Positions 36,834 through 43,822 of a stretch of DNA of 64,000 nucleotides are shown in pieces (the first letter of the stretch is position 1; each line of letters opens with the position of its first letter). The DNA lies in contig NZ_JABMCF010000039.1 in NCBI RefSeq assembly GCF_013359815.1, forward strand, positions 1 to 64,000. The letters run 5' to 3'. The position numbers were made by a program, and so were the translations under genes. The notes beneath the pieces are model-generated. The model did no database searches and was not told the origin of the DNA. It was given only the letters and a program-made list of their open reading frames with translations. This stretch comes from Curtobacterium flaccumfaciens. GTDB taxonomy: Bacteria; Actinomycetota; Actinomycetes; Actinomycetales; Microbacteriaceae.

Positions 36834-37469
36834 TCAGCCCCGCAGCCGGTCACGCTCCCCTGGCGGCAGGTGCTCGGTGGCCGTCCGGCGGGCGGCCGGG
36901 CTGAGGAACCGGCCGCTCTGCTCGAGGAATGCCACGAGTGCCGGCTCGGACGCCCGCTTCCCCGTCTCGCGCAGGACGAGACCGAGCGCCGACTGCACCG
37001 TCTCGCTGCGCTCCCGAACCAGGCGCCCGGCGATCCCGAGCGGCACCTCGGCGTCGCCCTGCTTCGCGAACGCCAGGGTCGCCACGACCGCGATCCGGCG
37101 GACCATCGCGACGTCGGACTTCGCCAGCGCGAACAAGGGGCCGGTCGAAGCGCCCAGCAACGGTGCGCCGACGAGTTCCTCGGCGGCCAGGTCGACGAGC
37201 GCCGGGTCCTCGAACCGCTCGGCCTTCGCCGCGGACAGGTACTCGTCGGTGAGCTCCGGGTCGGGGTGCGTCCGCATCGCCTGCACGAGCAGCAGGACGG
37301 CGACGAGCTTGGCACCGTCGTCCTCGCTCCAGAGCAGCGCCGAACGCTCGCCCCCGTCGAGGTCGTGGAACTGCCGCGCGACCCGGCGGGCCGCGGCGAC
37401 GTCGCCGGTGGTGCGGGCGAACGCCGCCAGCACGGCCTCAGCGTCGCGGCCTGCCTGGAGGCCCGTCAC
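36834..37469 (-). CDS. HEAT-repeat-like (DNA alkylation repair-type) helical protein
   Basis: 211 residues from GTG 37469, which overlaps the stop of the TSUP permease gene (GTGA). All-helical with repeated pairs of helices, for example LRSA-type ALGLVLRETGKRASEPALVA and VRRIAVVATLAFAKQGDAEV, as in AlkD-like HEAT proteins; the length is close to that family but I cannot see its DNA-binding residues with certainty. The first codons (VTGLQAG) are encoded by a piece of the GGAGGCCCG repeat family. Confidence 0.6.
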   Translation of the reverse strand: MTGLQAGRDAEAVLAAFARTTGDVAAARRVARQFHDLDGGERSALLWSEDDGAKLVAVLLLVQAMRTHPDPELTDEYLSAAKAERFEDPALVDLAAEELVGAPLLGASTGPLFALAKSDVAMVRRIAVVATLAFAKQGDAEVPLGIAGRLVRERSETVQSALGLVLRETGKRASEPALVAFLEQSGRFLSPAARRTATEHLPPGERDRLRG

Positions 37470-38269
37470 GCGACCTCCCCCTCGCTCTCGTTGCTCTGTG
37501 GTGCCCTCCGACGTCCGCGGCTGAGCACGATGACCGCGACGACCACCAGGAACGCCGCGAACATCCAGGTGCCCACCTGCGGGTCCACCAGGCGCGCCAG
37601 CACGGCACCGCCCGGCGAGCACACGGCGGCGGTGACGCCGACCGTCAGCCCGACCCGCAGGTCGACCGCGTGACGCCGGAGGTTCGCGACCGTCCCGGAC
37701 ACCGACGTCGGCACCATCGTGAGCAGCGACGTGCCCTTCGCCAGCAGGTCGCCGGCACCGAGCACGACCTCGAGCCCCGGCACGATGACGACCCCGCCGC
37801 CGACGCCGACGAGCCCGGACAGCACACCCGACAGCAGCCCGAGCAGCAGCAGGACGATCGCCTCGACGACCCCGAAGTGCACCTCGCCACCGCGGGTCGG
37901 CACCGTGGTGAACAGCGACACGAGCACGACGGCGATGAACCCGACGAAGATCCAGGGCAGCGCGCGGAGTGGCAGGGCACGGAGCAGCCGGGCACCGATC
38001 GGGGCGCCGATGACGCTGCCGACCGCCAAGGTCAGGGCCGCGAGCCAGTGCACCTCGCCCTGCACGGCGTAGGTGACCGCACCGACGACGGCCGCGGGGG
38101 CGATCGCCACGAGCGAGGTGGCCGAGGCCCGACGCTGGTCCATGTGCGCGAAGGCCATGAGCGCGGGCACCACGATGACCCCTCCGCCGACGCCGAACAG
38201 CCCGGACAGGACCCCCGCCAGGACCCCGATCGCCACCAACACGAGCACCGTTCCACCGCGCTTCCTCAT
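37466..38269 (-). CDS. TSUP-family (TauE/SafE) permease
   Basis: 267 residues from ATG 38269. Eight hydrophobic helices in two homologous halves, each with a Gly-rich LFGVGGGVIVVPAL or LVGVGGGVVIVPGL motif near 24-37 and 157-170, the hallmark of TauE/SafE. Carries sulfite, sulfonates or related anions across the inner membrane. Translationally coupled to the HEAT-like gene. The 3' neighbour on its upstream side is the island copy of the 90-bp repeat. Confidence 0.92.
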   Translation of the reverse strand: MRKRGGTVLVLVAIGVLAGVLSGLFGVGGGVIVVPALMAFAHMDQRRASATSLVAIAPAAVVGAVTYAVQGEVHWLAALTLAVGSVIGAPIGARLLRALPLRALPWIFVGFIAVVLVSLFTTVPTRGGEVHFGVVEAIVLLLLGLLSGVLSGLVGVGGGVVIVPGLEVVLGAGDLLAKGTSLLTMVPTSVSGTVANLRRHAVDLRVGLTVGVTAAVCSPGGAVLARLVDPQVGTWMFAAFLVVVAVIVLSRGRRRAPQSNESEGEVA

Positions 38270-38301
38270 CCCGCTCAGGCTATCCGCGCCGCGGGCGCGC
38301 T

Positions 38302-38391
38302 CTCGCACCGTGCGAGGTGGCCCGCACTTGGAGTGCAGAAATGGTCGGGTGCCCGAAGGTGACCCGACCATTTCTGCTCACGAAGCGAACG
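38302..38391. repeat. 90-bp direct repeat, left copy, bracketing HicAB island
   Basis: Identical to 40286-40375 at 88 of 90 positions (differences at the 17th and 30th bases). It holds three hairpins: TCGCA-CCG-TGCGA, GCACT-TGG-AGTGC, and a main perfect 16-bp stem with arms 38335-38350 and 38362-38377. The repeat ends on the base just before the stop codon of the restriction-type gene. Also a likely terminator for that gene. Confidence 0.95.
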
Positions 38392-39489
38392 TCAGCTCGC
38401 GAATCGTTGAGTAGCTTCCCGAATCGCTGCAGCGTGCAGGTAGATGTCGTCGAGGTTCTCGATCGGGTGCTTCGTCTCGATCTTGTGCTCGTCGAACAGC
38501 CCGAGGTACTTCTGCTTCTTGCCGTTGAACCACAGGCGCGCGATCGGCTTGCGGTTGTTGTCGTCGAGCAGGACGGCGAAGTACGACTTCTGGTCGCGGT
38601 GGGCGATGCGATCCGGCTTGACCTCGCTGCAGGCGATCGCCTTGACGATCTGGTAGCCCTCGAGTTCCTCGAGCGTGGTCTCGATTTCGGTGTCGCGATC
38701 GAGGTCGTCCTCAGCCACCGCCGCGCTCGTCATCGCCTCAGCCGGGGCTTCGGCGCCGACCGGAGCACTGTACGAAGCGCCGAGCGCCGTCTTCAACCGG
38801 TCGTTGACCTGCTCGTTCAAGAACTGCTTCGATGCCTTCGCGACCAGCGTCGTGAACTGGGTACGGGCCTCCTGGGTGAAGCGTCCGTCGTAGACGCGAG
38901 TCGTGAAGAGGCGCACGAAGTCCTCTTCCGGCTCACGGAACTGCGCAGCGATGGCTCGCTTGATGGACCCGACGTACTTCAGCTCCTCGGCGGCACTGAT
39001 GACCGAGTCCAGGTCGAAGACGTCCTTGGTCAGCTTGCTGAGCTCCGGCAGCAACGTCTCGTCGATGTCGGCGAGATCGAGGACGAGGAAAGGACGGTCG
39101 TCCATCTTGTTCGGCGCATCGAGGTCCGTGTAGAAGTTGTAGACCTCGCCGTTCGTGAGCACCGCGATGCGGGCGTTCGTGACGGAGAAGTACCGGAACA
39201 GCTGCGACGCGTGCTCGATCTTCAGCGGCTCAGTCGACTTCTTGCACTCGATGAGGATCTGCACCTCGCCGTCGCGCATGATCGCGTAGTCGACCTTCTC
39301 GCCGCGCTTCACACCCACGTCCGCCGTGAACTCGGGCACGACCTCCAGCGGGTTGAACACGTCGTAGCCGAGGATCGTCGAGATGAACGGCATGACGAAC
39401 GCGTTCTTCGTCGCTTCCTCGGTCTGGATGGCCTCGCGCTGGTTCTGTACCTTCGTCGCCAGCGCAGCGAGACGCTCTTCGAACTCCAT
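38392..39489 (-). CDS. Orphan type I restriction HSDR_N-like protein (COG4748 type)
   Basis: 365 residues from ATG 39489; GGGGAGAAACG is the ribosome binding site. The first half resembles the HSDR_N nuclease-like domain: TKNAFVMPFISTILGYDVFN near 25-44, GEKVDYAIMRDGEVQILIEC and KK near 65-86 (a D...E-x-K nuclease-type core), then YFSVTNARIAVLTNGEVYNF. The C-terminal half is unassigned; it includes LWFNGKKQKYLGLFDEHKIE. No methylase, specificity or helicase gene accompanies it. Likely defence-related or a nuclease remnant; lower GC than its neighbours. Family function is not established. Confidence 0.8.
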   Translation of the reverse strand: MEFEERLAALATKVQNQREAIQTEEATKNAFVMPFISTILGYDVFNPLEVVPEFTADVGVKRGEKVDYAIMRDGEVQILIECKKSTEPLKIEHASQLFRYFSVTNARIAVLTNGEVYNFYTDLDAPNKMDDRPFLVLDLADIDETLLPELSKLTKDVFDLDSVISAAEELKYVGSIKRAIAAQFREPEEDFVRLFTTRVYDGRFTQEARTQFTTLVAKASKQFLNEQVNDRLKTALGASYSAPVGAEAPAEAMTSAAVAEDDLDRDTEIETTLEELEGYQIVKAIACSEVKPDRIAHRDQKSYFAVLLDDNNRKPIARLWFNGKKQKYLGLFDEHKIETKHPIENLDDIYLHAAAIREATQRFAS

Positions 39490-39616
39490 CGTTTCTCCCC
39501 TGTGGTCGTTTGCAACGGTAGTTGACGACCCGTCATCAATCGACTGAATGTCCCTCCCCCGTTCGCGGGACCTCCGCCAACGTACTAGATGCGGAACATC
39601 AGGAGCGTCCGAGGAG

Positions 39617-40015
39617 TCAGGAGACGGTGAGCGCCGGCTCGCCCTCGTGCACGAGCTGGTGCACCCGCTGGTACGAGACACCGAGGACGACCGCGATGTC
39701 CCGCAGGGTGAGGCCGTCGTCCTTCAGCGAGACAGCGATCGCCCTGCGGAGCGAGAGCGCGCGGGCCTCCTTCACCTCAGCCTCGGCGCGCAGCGCGGTG
39801 GCCTCTTCGAGCGAGCGCGCCAGGGCTGGTTCGAGCTCGGCACGGATGACCACGGTGACGTCGTCCTGATCGACCTCGGCGACGAAGGCGATCGCTTCAC
39901 GCTGGGCATCGGCAGCGAGGTCGAGCCGACGGACCTGCGAGATCGCGCCGGGGAACTGGTCGTTCTGCACGATCCACCAGTTGCCCTCGCGATGCGCACG
40001 TGACGTGTAGGTCAT
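39617..40015 (-). CDS. hicB: HicB-family antitoxin with HTH tail
   Basis: 132 residues from ATG 40015, overlapping the HicA stop by four bases. The N-terminal HicB-like half (MTYTSRAHREGNWWIVQNDQ, then FPGAISQVRRLDLAADAQREA) would wrap the toxin; a helical linker rich in Glu/Ala leads to a C-terminal helix-turn-helix, LTLRDIAVVLGVSYQRVHQL, for autoregulation. Neutralises HicA and represses the operon. Second gene of the toxin-antitoxin pair within the direct-repeat-bracketed island. Confidence 0.85.
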   Translation of the reverse strand: MTYTSRAHREGNWWIVQNDQFPGAISQVRRLDLAADAQREAIAFVAEVDQDDVTVVIRAELEPALARSLEEATALRAEAEVKEARALSLRRAIAVSLKDDGLTLRDIAVVLGVSYQRVHQLVHEGEPALTVS

Positions 40016-40221
40016 CGCCACCACCCCTTCCCGAGCTCCTGCTCGAACTGCTTGAAGAACGCCCGAGCGGTGCCGTCAGCGATCTCGGAGTGCCGTCCGA
40101 CGGTGCTCCGAGTCGACCCGACGACGATGCCGGTGTGGTTCGTGAGTTCCACTTCGCGGTACTCGAGGCCGGCCGCTCGTGCCGCGATCCTGATGCGCTT
40201 GAGCACGGCTTGACGTTTCAC
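40012..40221 (-). CDS. hicA: HicA-family toxin (mRNA interferase)
   Basis: 69 residues from GTG 40221. Small dsRBD-like fold with the catalytic-His region VGRHSEIADGTARAFFKQFE near 41-60 and the actinobacterial HicA ending ELGKGWWR. Cleaves mRNA when free of HicB. Toxin-first order and the ATGA overlap are typical of hicAB. A promoter can be read so close that the message may begin at the start codon. The usual HxxR/HREI variation here is HSEI; the His is kept. Confidence 0.83.
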   Translation of the reverse strand: MKRQAVLKRIRIAARAAGLEYREVELTNHTGIVVGSTRSTVGRHSEIADGTARAFFKQFEQELGKGWWR

Positions 40222-40227
40222 AGCCTA

Positions 40228-40256
40228 TGTCTACTGCCCTTGATCCATCAAGGCAA
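40228..40256 (-). promoter_or_regulatory. hicA promoter with palindromic operator in spacer
   Basis: Read on the minus strand: -35 TTGCCT (40256-40251), 17-base spacer, -10 TAGACA (40233-40228). The perfect palindrome CCTTGAT-CC-ATCAAGG (40238-40253) fills the spacer, a natural place for HicB repression. Transcription would start about 6-7 bases past the -10, at or next to the GTG at 40221, implying a leaderless message. The region is also AT-rich by local standards. Confidence 0.55.
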
Positions 40257-40285
40257 GCAACATAGACAAGCCGGGATACCGTCCC

Positions 40286-40375
40286 CTCGCACCGTGCGAG
40301 GGGGCCCGCACTTGAAGTGCAGAAATGGTCGGGTGCCCGAAGGTGACCCGACCATTTCTGCTCACGAAGCGAACG
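40286..40375. repeat. 90-bp direct repeat, right copy, bracketing HicAB island
   Basis: Second copy of the element at 38302-38391, same orientation, 1984 bases away, 88/90 identical, with the same three hairpins. It sits upstream of the hicA promoter and downstream of the M23 peptidase gene. Its right arm (ACCCGACCATTTCTGCTCAC) is close to ACCCGACCTCTTCTGCTCAC at 48091-48110, a third family member. Confidence 0.95.
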
Positions 40376-40380
40376 CCGAC

Positions 40381-40455
40381 CCCCGCGCCCGCCCCGCGCG
40401 ACCCCGTCCGAACCCCGCGCCCGCCCCGCGCGACCCCGTCCGAACCCCGCGCCCC
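40381..40455. repeat. 32-bp tandem repeat, C-rich
   Basis: A 32-base unit (beginning CCCCGCGCCCGCCCCGCGCG and continuing ACCCCGTCCGAA) occurs twice, at 40381-40412 and 40413-40444, and begins a third time to about 40453. It sits between the right 90-bp repeat and the M23 gene's stop codon. Nearly pure C/G on one strand. Confidence 0.8.
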
Positions 40456-40460
40456 CCGCC

Positions 40461-41657
40461 TCAGCGGAAGTGCATGTTCTTCAGCGGGTCGACGAGGGTG
40501 CCGTTCCGCCGCGTCTCGACGTGCACGTGCGGCCCCGTGGACTGCCCGGTGTTGCCGGACTTCGCGATCTCGGTGCCGAGCTTCACGATCTGCCCCTGCT
40601 TCACCTCGATCTTGCTGAGGTGCGCGACCAGCACCGCCGTCATGCCGTACGTGACGACGATGTAGTTGCCGTAGGCCGCGTCGTTCGCGATGGTCTTGGT
40701 GACCGTCCCCGTCCCGGAGCCGTACACGGCCGTCCCCACCGGCACAGGGGCGTCTGTGCCCTGGTGGTAGCGCGGTACGTGCCCGGCGCCGCGGTCGTCG
40801 CCGTACCTGCCGGTGATCTTCGTGCCGTTGACGGGCCAGGCCAGGCCGGTGACCGGTCGGCTCGACCAGACCCGGGTGTCCTTCGCGCCGTAGAGCACGA
40901 CGTTGCCGTCGACCTGGACGAGCAGGTTGCCGGACCCGGCGGTGCTGGTGCGTGAGCTCCAGAGCGCGACCTTCTTGCGCGAGGCGTCACGGGTCCAGAT
41001 GACGAAGTTGCCCTTGGCCTGCAGCTCGGCCCAGGCGCCCGGGTGTCCGCCGGTGCGCGACTGCCAGACGACGCGGCCGCTGACCTTCTGCACCAGGTTG
41101 CCGTCGGTGCGCATGTTGAGGATGCGCGTGTTCGAGGTGTCGGATCGCAGCACGGTGCCGCCCAGGATGGTGTTCCCCGACGGGACCCGGTCCTGGTAGC
41201 CGTTCCAGCTCACGACGACGGTCTTGCCGGCGAGCAGCGCCATCGTGCCGTCGGCGCGCACCTTCAGCGCGGTCGAGTTCACGGTGCCGGCCGAGGCCCA
41301 GCGGGCCACACGCTTGCCGTTCTTCGTGATGTCGAGGGCGCGGTTCTTGCCGACCACGGCGATCGCGCCGGAGTTGCCGGCGGTGTTCGACGCCCACAGC
41401 ACGCGGTTGCCGATGCCGTACTCGACCAGGTTGCCGTCGCCCTGCATGATGAGCTTGAACTGGCCGTTCGGCGACGTGACCTGGTCGCCGGGCAGGATCT
41501 TGGTGCCGGCCGGGGCCGAGCCGACCCAGACCGCAGAGGCCGCTGCCGGTTCGGCTGTCGCCACGAGCGCCCCCGCCGCCAGGGCCAGTGCCGTCACGGC
41601 GCCGGCGATGCGTGGGAGTCGGCGCGCACGTGCGACGGTCGACGGAGTGGTGGTCAT
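40461..41657 (-). CDS. Secreted bulb-lectin/M23 peptidase
   Basis: 398 residues from ATG 41657. Signal peptide to about 42 (AAASA region). Residues 45-285 hold a bulb-type (monocot mannose-binding) lectin domain, with QGDGNLVEYG, RADGTMALL, MRTDGNLVQK and VQVDGNVVLYGA repeats of the QxDxNxVxY kind. Residues 290-398 are an M23/lysostaphin-type zinc peptidase: YHQGTDAPVPVGTAV near 317 gives the first His/Asp ligands and GPHVHVETRRNG near 375 the HxH. Expected to bind a glycan and cut peptidoglycan cross-bridges outside the cell. Likely wall remodelling or antagonism. Confidence 0.9.
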   Translation of the reverse strand: MTTTPSTVARARRLPRIAGAVTALALAAGALVATAEPAAASAVWVGSAPAGTKILPGDQVTSPNGQFKLIMQGDGNLVEYGIGNRVLWASNTAGNSGAIAVVGKNRALDITKNGKRVARWASAGTVNSTALKVRADGTMALLAGKTVVVSWNGYQDRVPSGNTILGGTVLRSDTSNTRILNMRTDGNLVQKVSGRVVWQSRTGGHPGAWAELQAKGNFVIWTRDASRKKVALWSSRTSTAGSGNLLVQVDGNVVLYGAKDTRVWSSRPVTGLAWPVNGTKITGRYGDDRGAGHVPRYHQGTDAPVPVGTAVYGSGTGTVTKTIANDAAYGNYIVVTYGMTAVLVAHLSKIEVKQGQIVKLGTEIAKSGNTGQSTGPHVHVETRRNGTLVDPLKNMHFR

Positions 41658-41816
41658 GGATCCCCTGCCCTGGAACCGACCGTGCGAGCGCGCGGTCGTT
41701 CGGCGCTCGCCCTGCACGAGTCGCCGAACGATGTTCGCTTTTCTGCGCGGGGTGCACAACCCCTTGGACGGGGGGTGTACAGCGCGGAGCCGATCGCCGC
41801 GGGACAGGATGGGACC

Positions 41817-43697
41817 ATGTCGACGCCGAACCCCGCCTTCGTCCCGCCCGCTGCGCAGACCACCCGTCCGGACCTGCAGGGCACGTTCGGGATGGCGGCC
41901 TCGACGCACTGGATCGCGACGGCGACCGCCCAGTCGGTGCTCGAGCGCGGCGGCAACGCCTTCGACGCCGCCGTCGCCGGGGCCTTCGTCCTGCAGGTCG
42001 TGGAGCCCCACCTGAACGGCCCCGGGGGCGACCTGACGGCGGTCTTCGCGACCGCCGCGAACCCCGTGCCGACGGTGCTGGTCGGTCAGGGTCCCGCACC
42101 CGAGGGCGCGACCTCGGAGCACTACCGCGCCGAGGGCCTCGACCTGGTCCCCGGCTCCGGCGCGCTGGCCGCGACCGTCCCCGGCGCCGTCGACGCCTGG
42201 CTGCTCCTGCTCCGCGACCACGGCACCTGGGATCTGGCCGACGTCCTCGCCCCCGCGATCGGGTACGCCCGCGACGGCCACCCGGTCGCACCTGCGGTGG
42301 TCCGGACGATCACCGCCGTGCGCGGCCTGTTCGAGCAGCACTGGCCCACCTCCGCCACGCAGTGGCTGCCGGGAGGCACGGTGCCGGTCCCCGGGGACCT
42401 GGTGCGCAACGAGGCACTCGCCGCAGTGCTCGACCGGCTGGTCGAGGCGGGTGCCGGCGCCGGCAGCCGGACCGGCCGCATCGATGCGGCCCGGTCCGAG
42501 TGGGCGGAGGGGTACGTCGCCGAGGCGATCGACCGGTTCGTCCGCGAACCGCACCGGCACGCGTCGGGCACCGACCACGCCGGGGTCATCCGGGCCTCCG
42601 ACCTGGCGGCGTTCCGGGCGTCGTACGAACCCGCGACGACCGCCGAGTTCCGCGGCTGCACGATCGCCAAGACCGGACCGTGGGGCCAGGGTCCGGCGCT
42701 CCTCCAGACGCTGCGGCTGCTCGAACCGCTCGACGACGCCCTGCTCGACCCGTCGACCGAGCTCGGCGCGCACACGATCGTCGAGGCGCAGAAGCTCGCC
42801 CTCGCCGACCGCGAGGCGTTCTACGGCGACGGCGAGGTCCCGATGGACGTCCTGCTCTCCGACGCGTACGCCGACGAGCGTCGCGCACTGATCGGCGAGC
42901 GGGCCTCGGCGGAGCTCCGCCCCGGCACGATTGCGGGGGTCGAGCACGCACTGCCGCCGGTCCGGACGTCGTACGACTCCGCGGGTTCGGTCGGGGTGGG
43001 CGAACCGACCGTGCAGGTCGCCCGCGCGGCCGAAGCCGACGCCGAGGTCCCGCCGGCCGCTCCGCTGGAGGACCGCGGCGAGCCGTTCGTCACCCCCGAC
43101 GGCGAGACCCGTGGCGACACGTGCCACATCGACGTCGTGGACCGCTGGGGCAACATCGTCAGCGCGACGCCTTCCGGCGGGTGGCTGCAGTCGTCGCCGA
43201 CGATCCCCGAGCTCGGGTTCTGCCTCGGCACCCGCCTGCAGATGACGTGGCTCGAACCGGACACCGCGTCGACCCTGCGGCCCGGCGAGCGCCCCCGCAC
43301 CACGCTGACCCCGACCGTGGTGCTCCGCGACGGGCAGCCCGTCGCCGCGCTCGGCTCCCCCGGTGGTGACCAGCAGGACCAGTGGCAGCTGCTGTTCCTG
43401 CTGCGCTGGATCGTCGGCGGCTACTCCCCGCAGCAGGCCATCGACGCACCGGCGCTGCACACCACGTCGTTCCCGGGGTCGTTCTGGCCGCGCACGTGGG
43501 AGCCCGCGGGCCTGGTCGTCGAGGACCGCCTGGGCGACGGGGTCATCGGGGCACTCGAGGCCCGCGGACACGTCGTGACCCGCGGCGGTGACTGGAGCCT
43601 GGGCCGGCTGTCGTGCGTCACCCGTGACCCGGACACCGGGATCCTCGGCGCTGCCGCGAACCCCCGCGGCGCGCAGGGGTACGCCGCGGGACGCTAG
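41817..43697 (+). CDS. Gamma-glutamyltransferase family protein
   Basis: 626 residues from ATG 41817. Ntn-hydrolase that self-cleaves; the nucleophile should be Thr435 in RGDTCHIDVVDRWGN, followed by GNIVSATPSGGWLQS and the late SPGGDQQDQWQLL. The N-terminal half shows GGNAFDAAVAGAFVLQVVEP near 44-63, standard for GGT large subunits. The usual TTH at the nucleophile reads D-T-C-H here. No signal peptide is seen, so it may act in the cytosol, unlike periplasmic GGTs. Cleaves or transfers gamma-glutamyl groups, or is an acylase of the same fold. Divergent from the M23 gene. Confidence 0.88.
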   Translation: MSTPNPAFVPPAAQTTRPDLQGTFGMAASTHWIATATAQSVLERGGNAFDAAVAGAFVLQVVEPHLNGPGGDLTAVFATAANPVPTVLVGQGPAPEGATSEHYRAEGLDLVPGSGALAATVPGAVDAWLLLLRDHGTWDLADVLAPAIGYARDGHPVAPAVVRTITAVRGLFEQHWPTSATQWLPGGTVPVPGDLVRNEALAAVLDRLVEAGAGAGSRTGRIDAARSEWAEGYVAEAIDRFVREPHRHASGTDHAGVIRASDLAAFRASYEPATTAEFRGCTIAKTGPWGQGPALLQTLRLLEPLDDALLDPSTELGAHTIVEAQKLALADREAFYGDGEVPMDVLLSDAYADERRALIGERASAELRPGTIAGVEHALPPVRTSYDSAGSVGVGEPTVQVARAAEADAEVPPAAPLEDRGEPFVTPDGETRGDTCHIDVVDRWGNIVSATPSGGWLQSSPTIPELGFCLGTRLQMTWLEPDTASTLRPGERPRTTLTPTVVLRDGQPVAALGSPGGDQQDQWQLLFLLRWIVGGYSPQQAIDAPALHTTSFPGSFWPRTWEPAGLVVEDRLGDGVIGALEARGHVVTRGGDWSLGRLSCVTRDPDTGILGAAANPRGAQGYAAGR

Positions 43698-43703
43698 AGC
43701 GTC

Positions 43704-43822
43704 GGCCGTTCCTTCCCAGAACACCCGCACTGGCAAGTGGAATCGGGCGTACCTGGTCAGAACTTCCGACCAGGTACGCCCGATTCCACCAGGTACGCCC
43801 GATTCGACCGGGCACGCCCGGT
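43704..43822. repeat. TACCTGGTC-family repeat, copy 2
   Basis: Between the convergent GGT and alcohol dehydrogenase genes. Main hairpin has perfect 22-bp arms, 43737-43758 and 43768-43789, with a 9-base loop, flanked by CGTTCCTTCCCAGAACACCC on the left and GGTACGCCCGATTCGACC units on the right. It ends on the base before the dehydrogenase stop codon. Matches the copy at 31051 in order and sequence. Confidence 0.85.

Noticed and set aside
34965..37673. 902-codon open frame opposite TetR, MFS and HEAT-like genes
   Set aside because: Crosses three real genes antisense; composition is dominated by Arg, Gly, Glu and His and no domain is visible.
38302..40375. CRISPR array, because of direct repeats
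   Set aside because: Only two copies, far too long (90 bp) and separated by about 1.9 kb of genes; no cas genes.
41726..41736. LexA/SOS box-like GAAC-GAT-GTTC upstream of the M23 gene
   Set aside because: Actinobacterial SOS boxes have four bases between GAAC and GTTC; here only three, and the gene is not an SOS gene.
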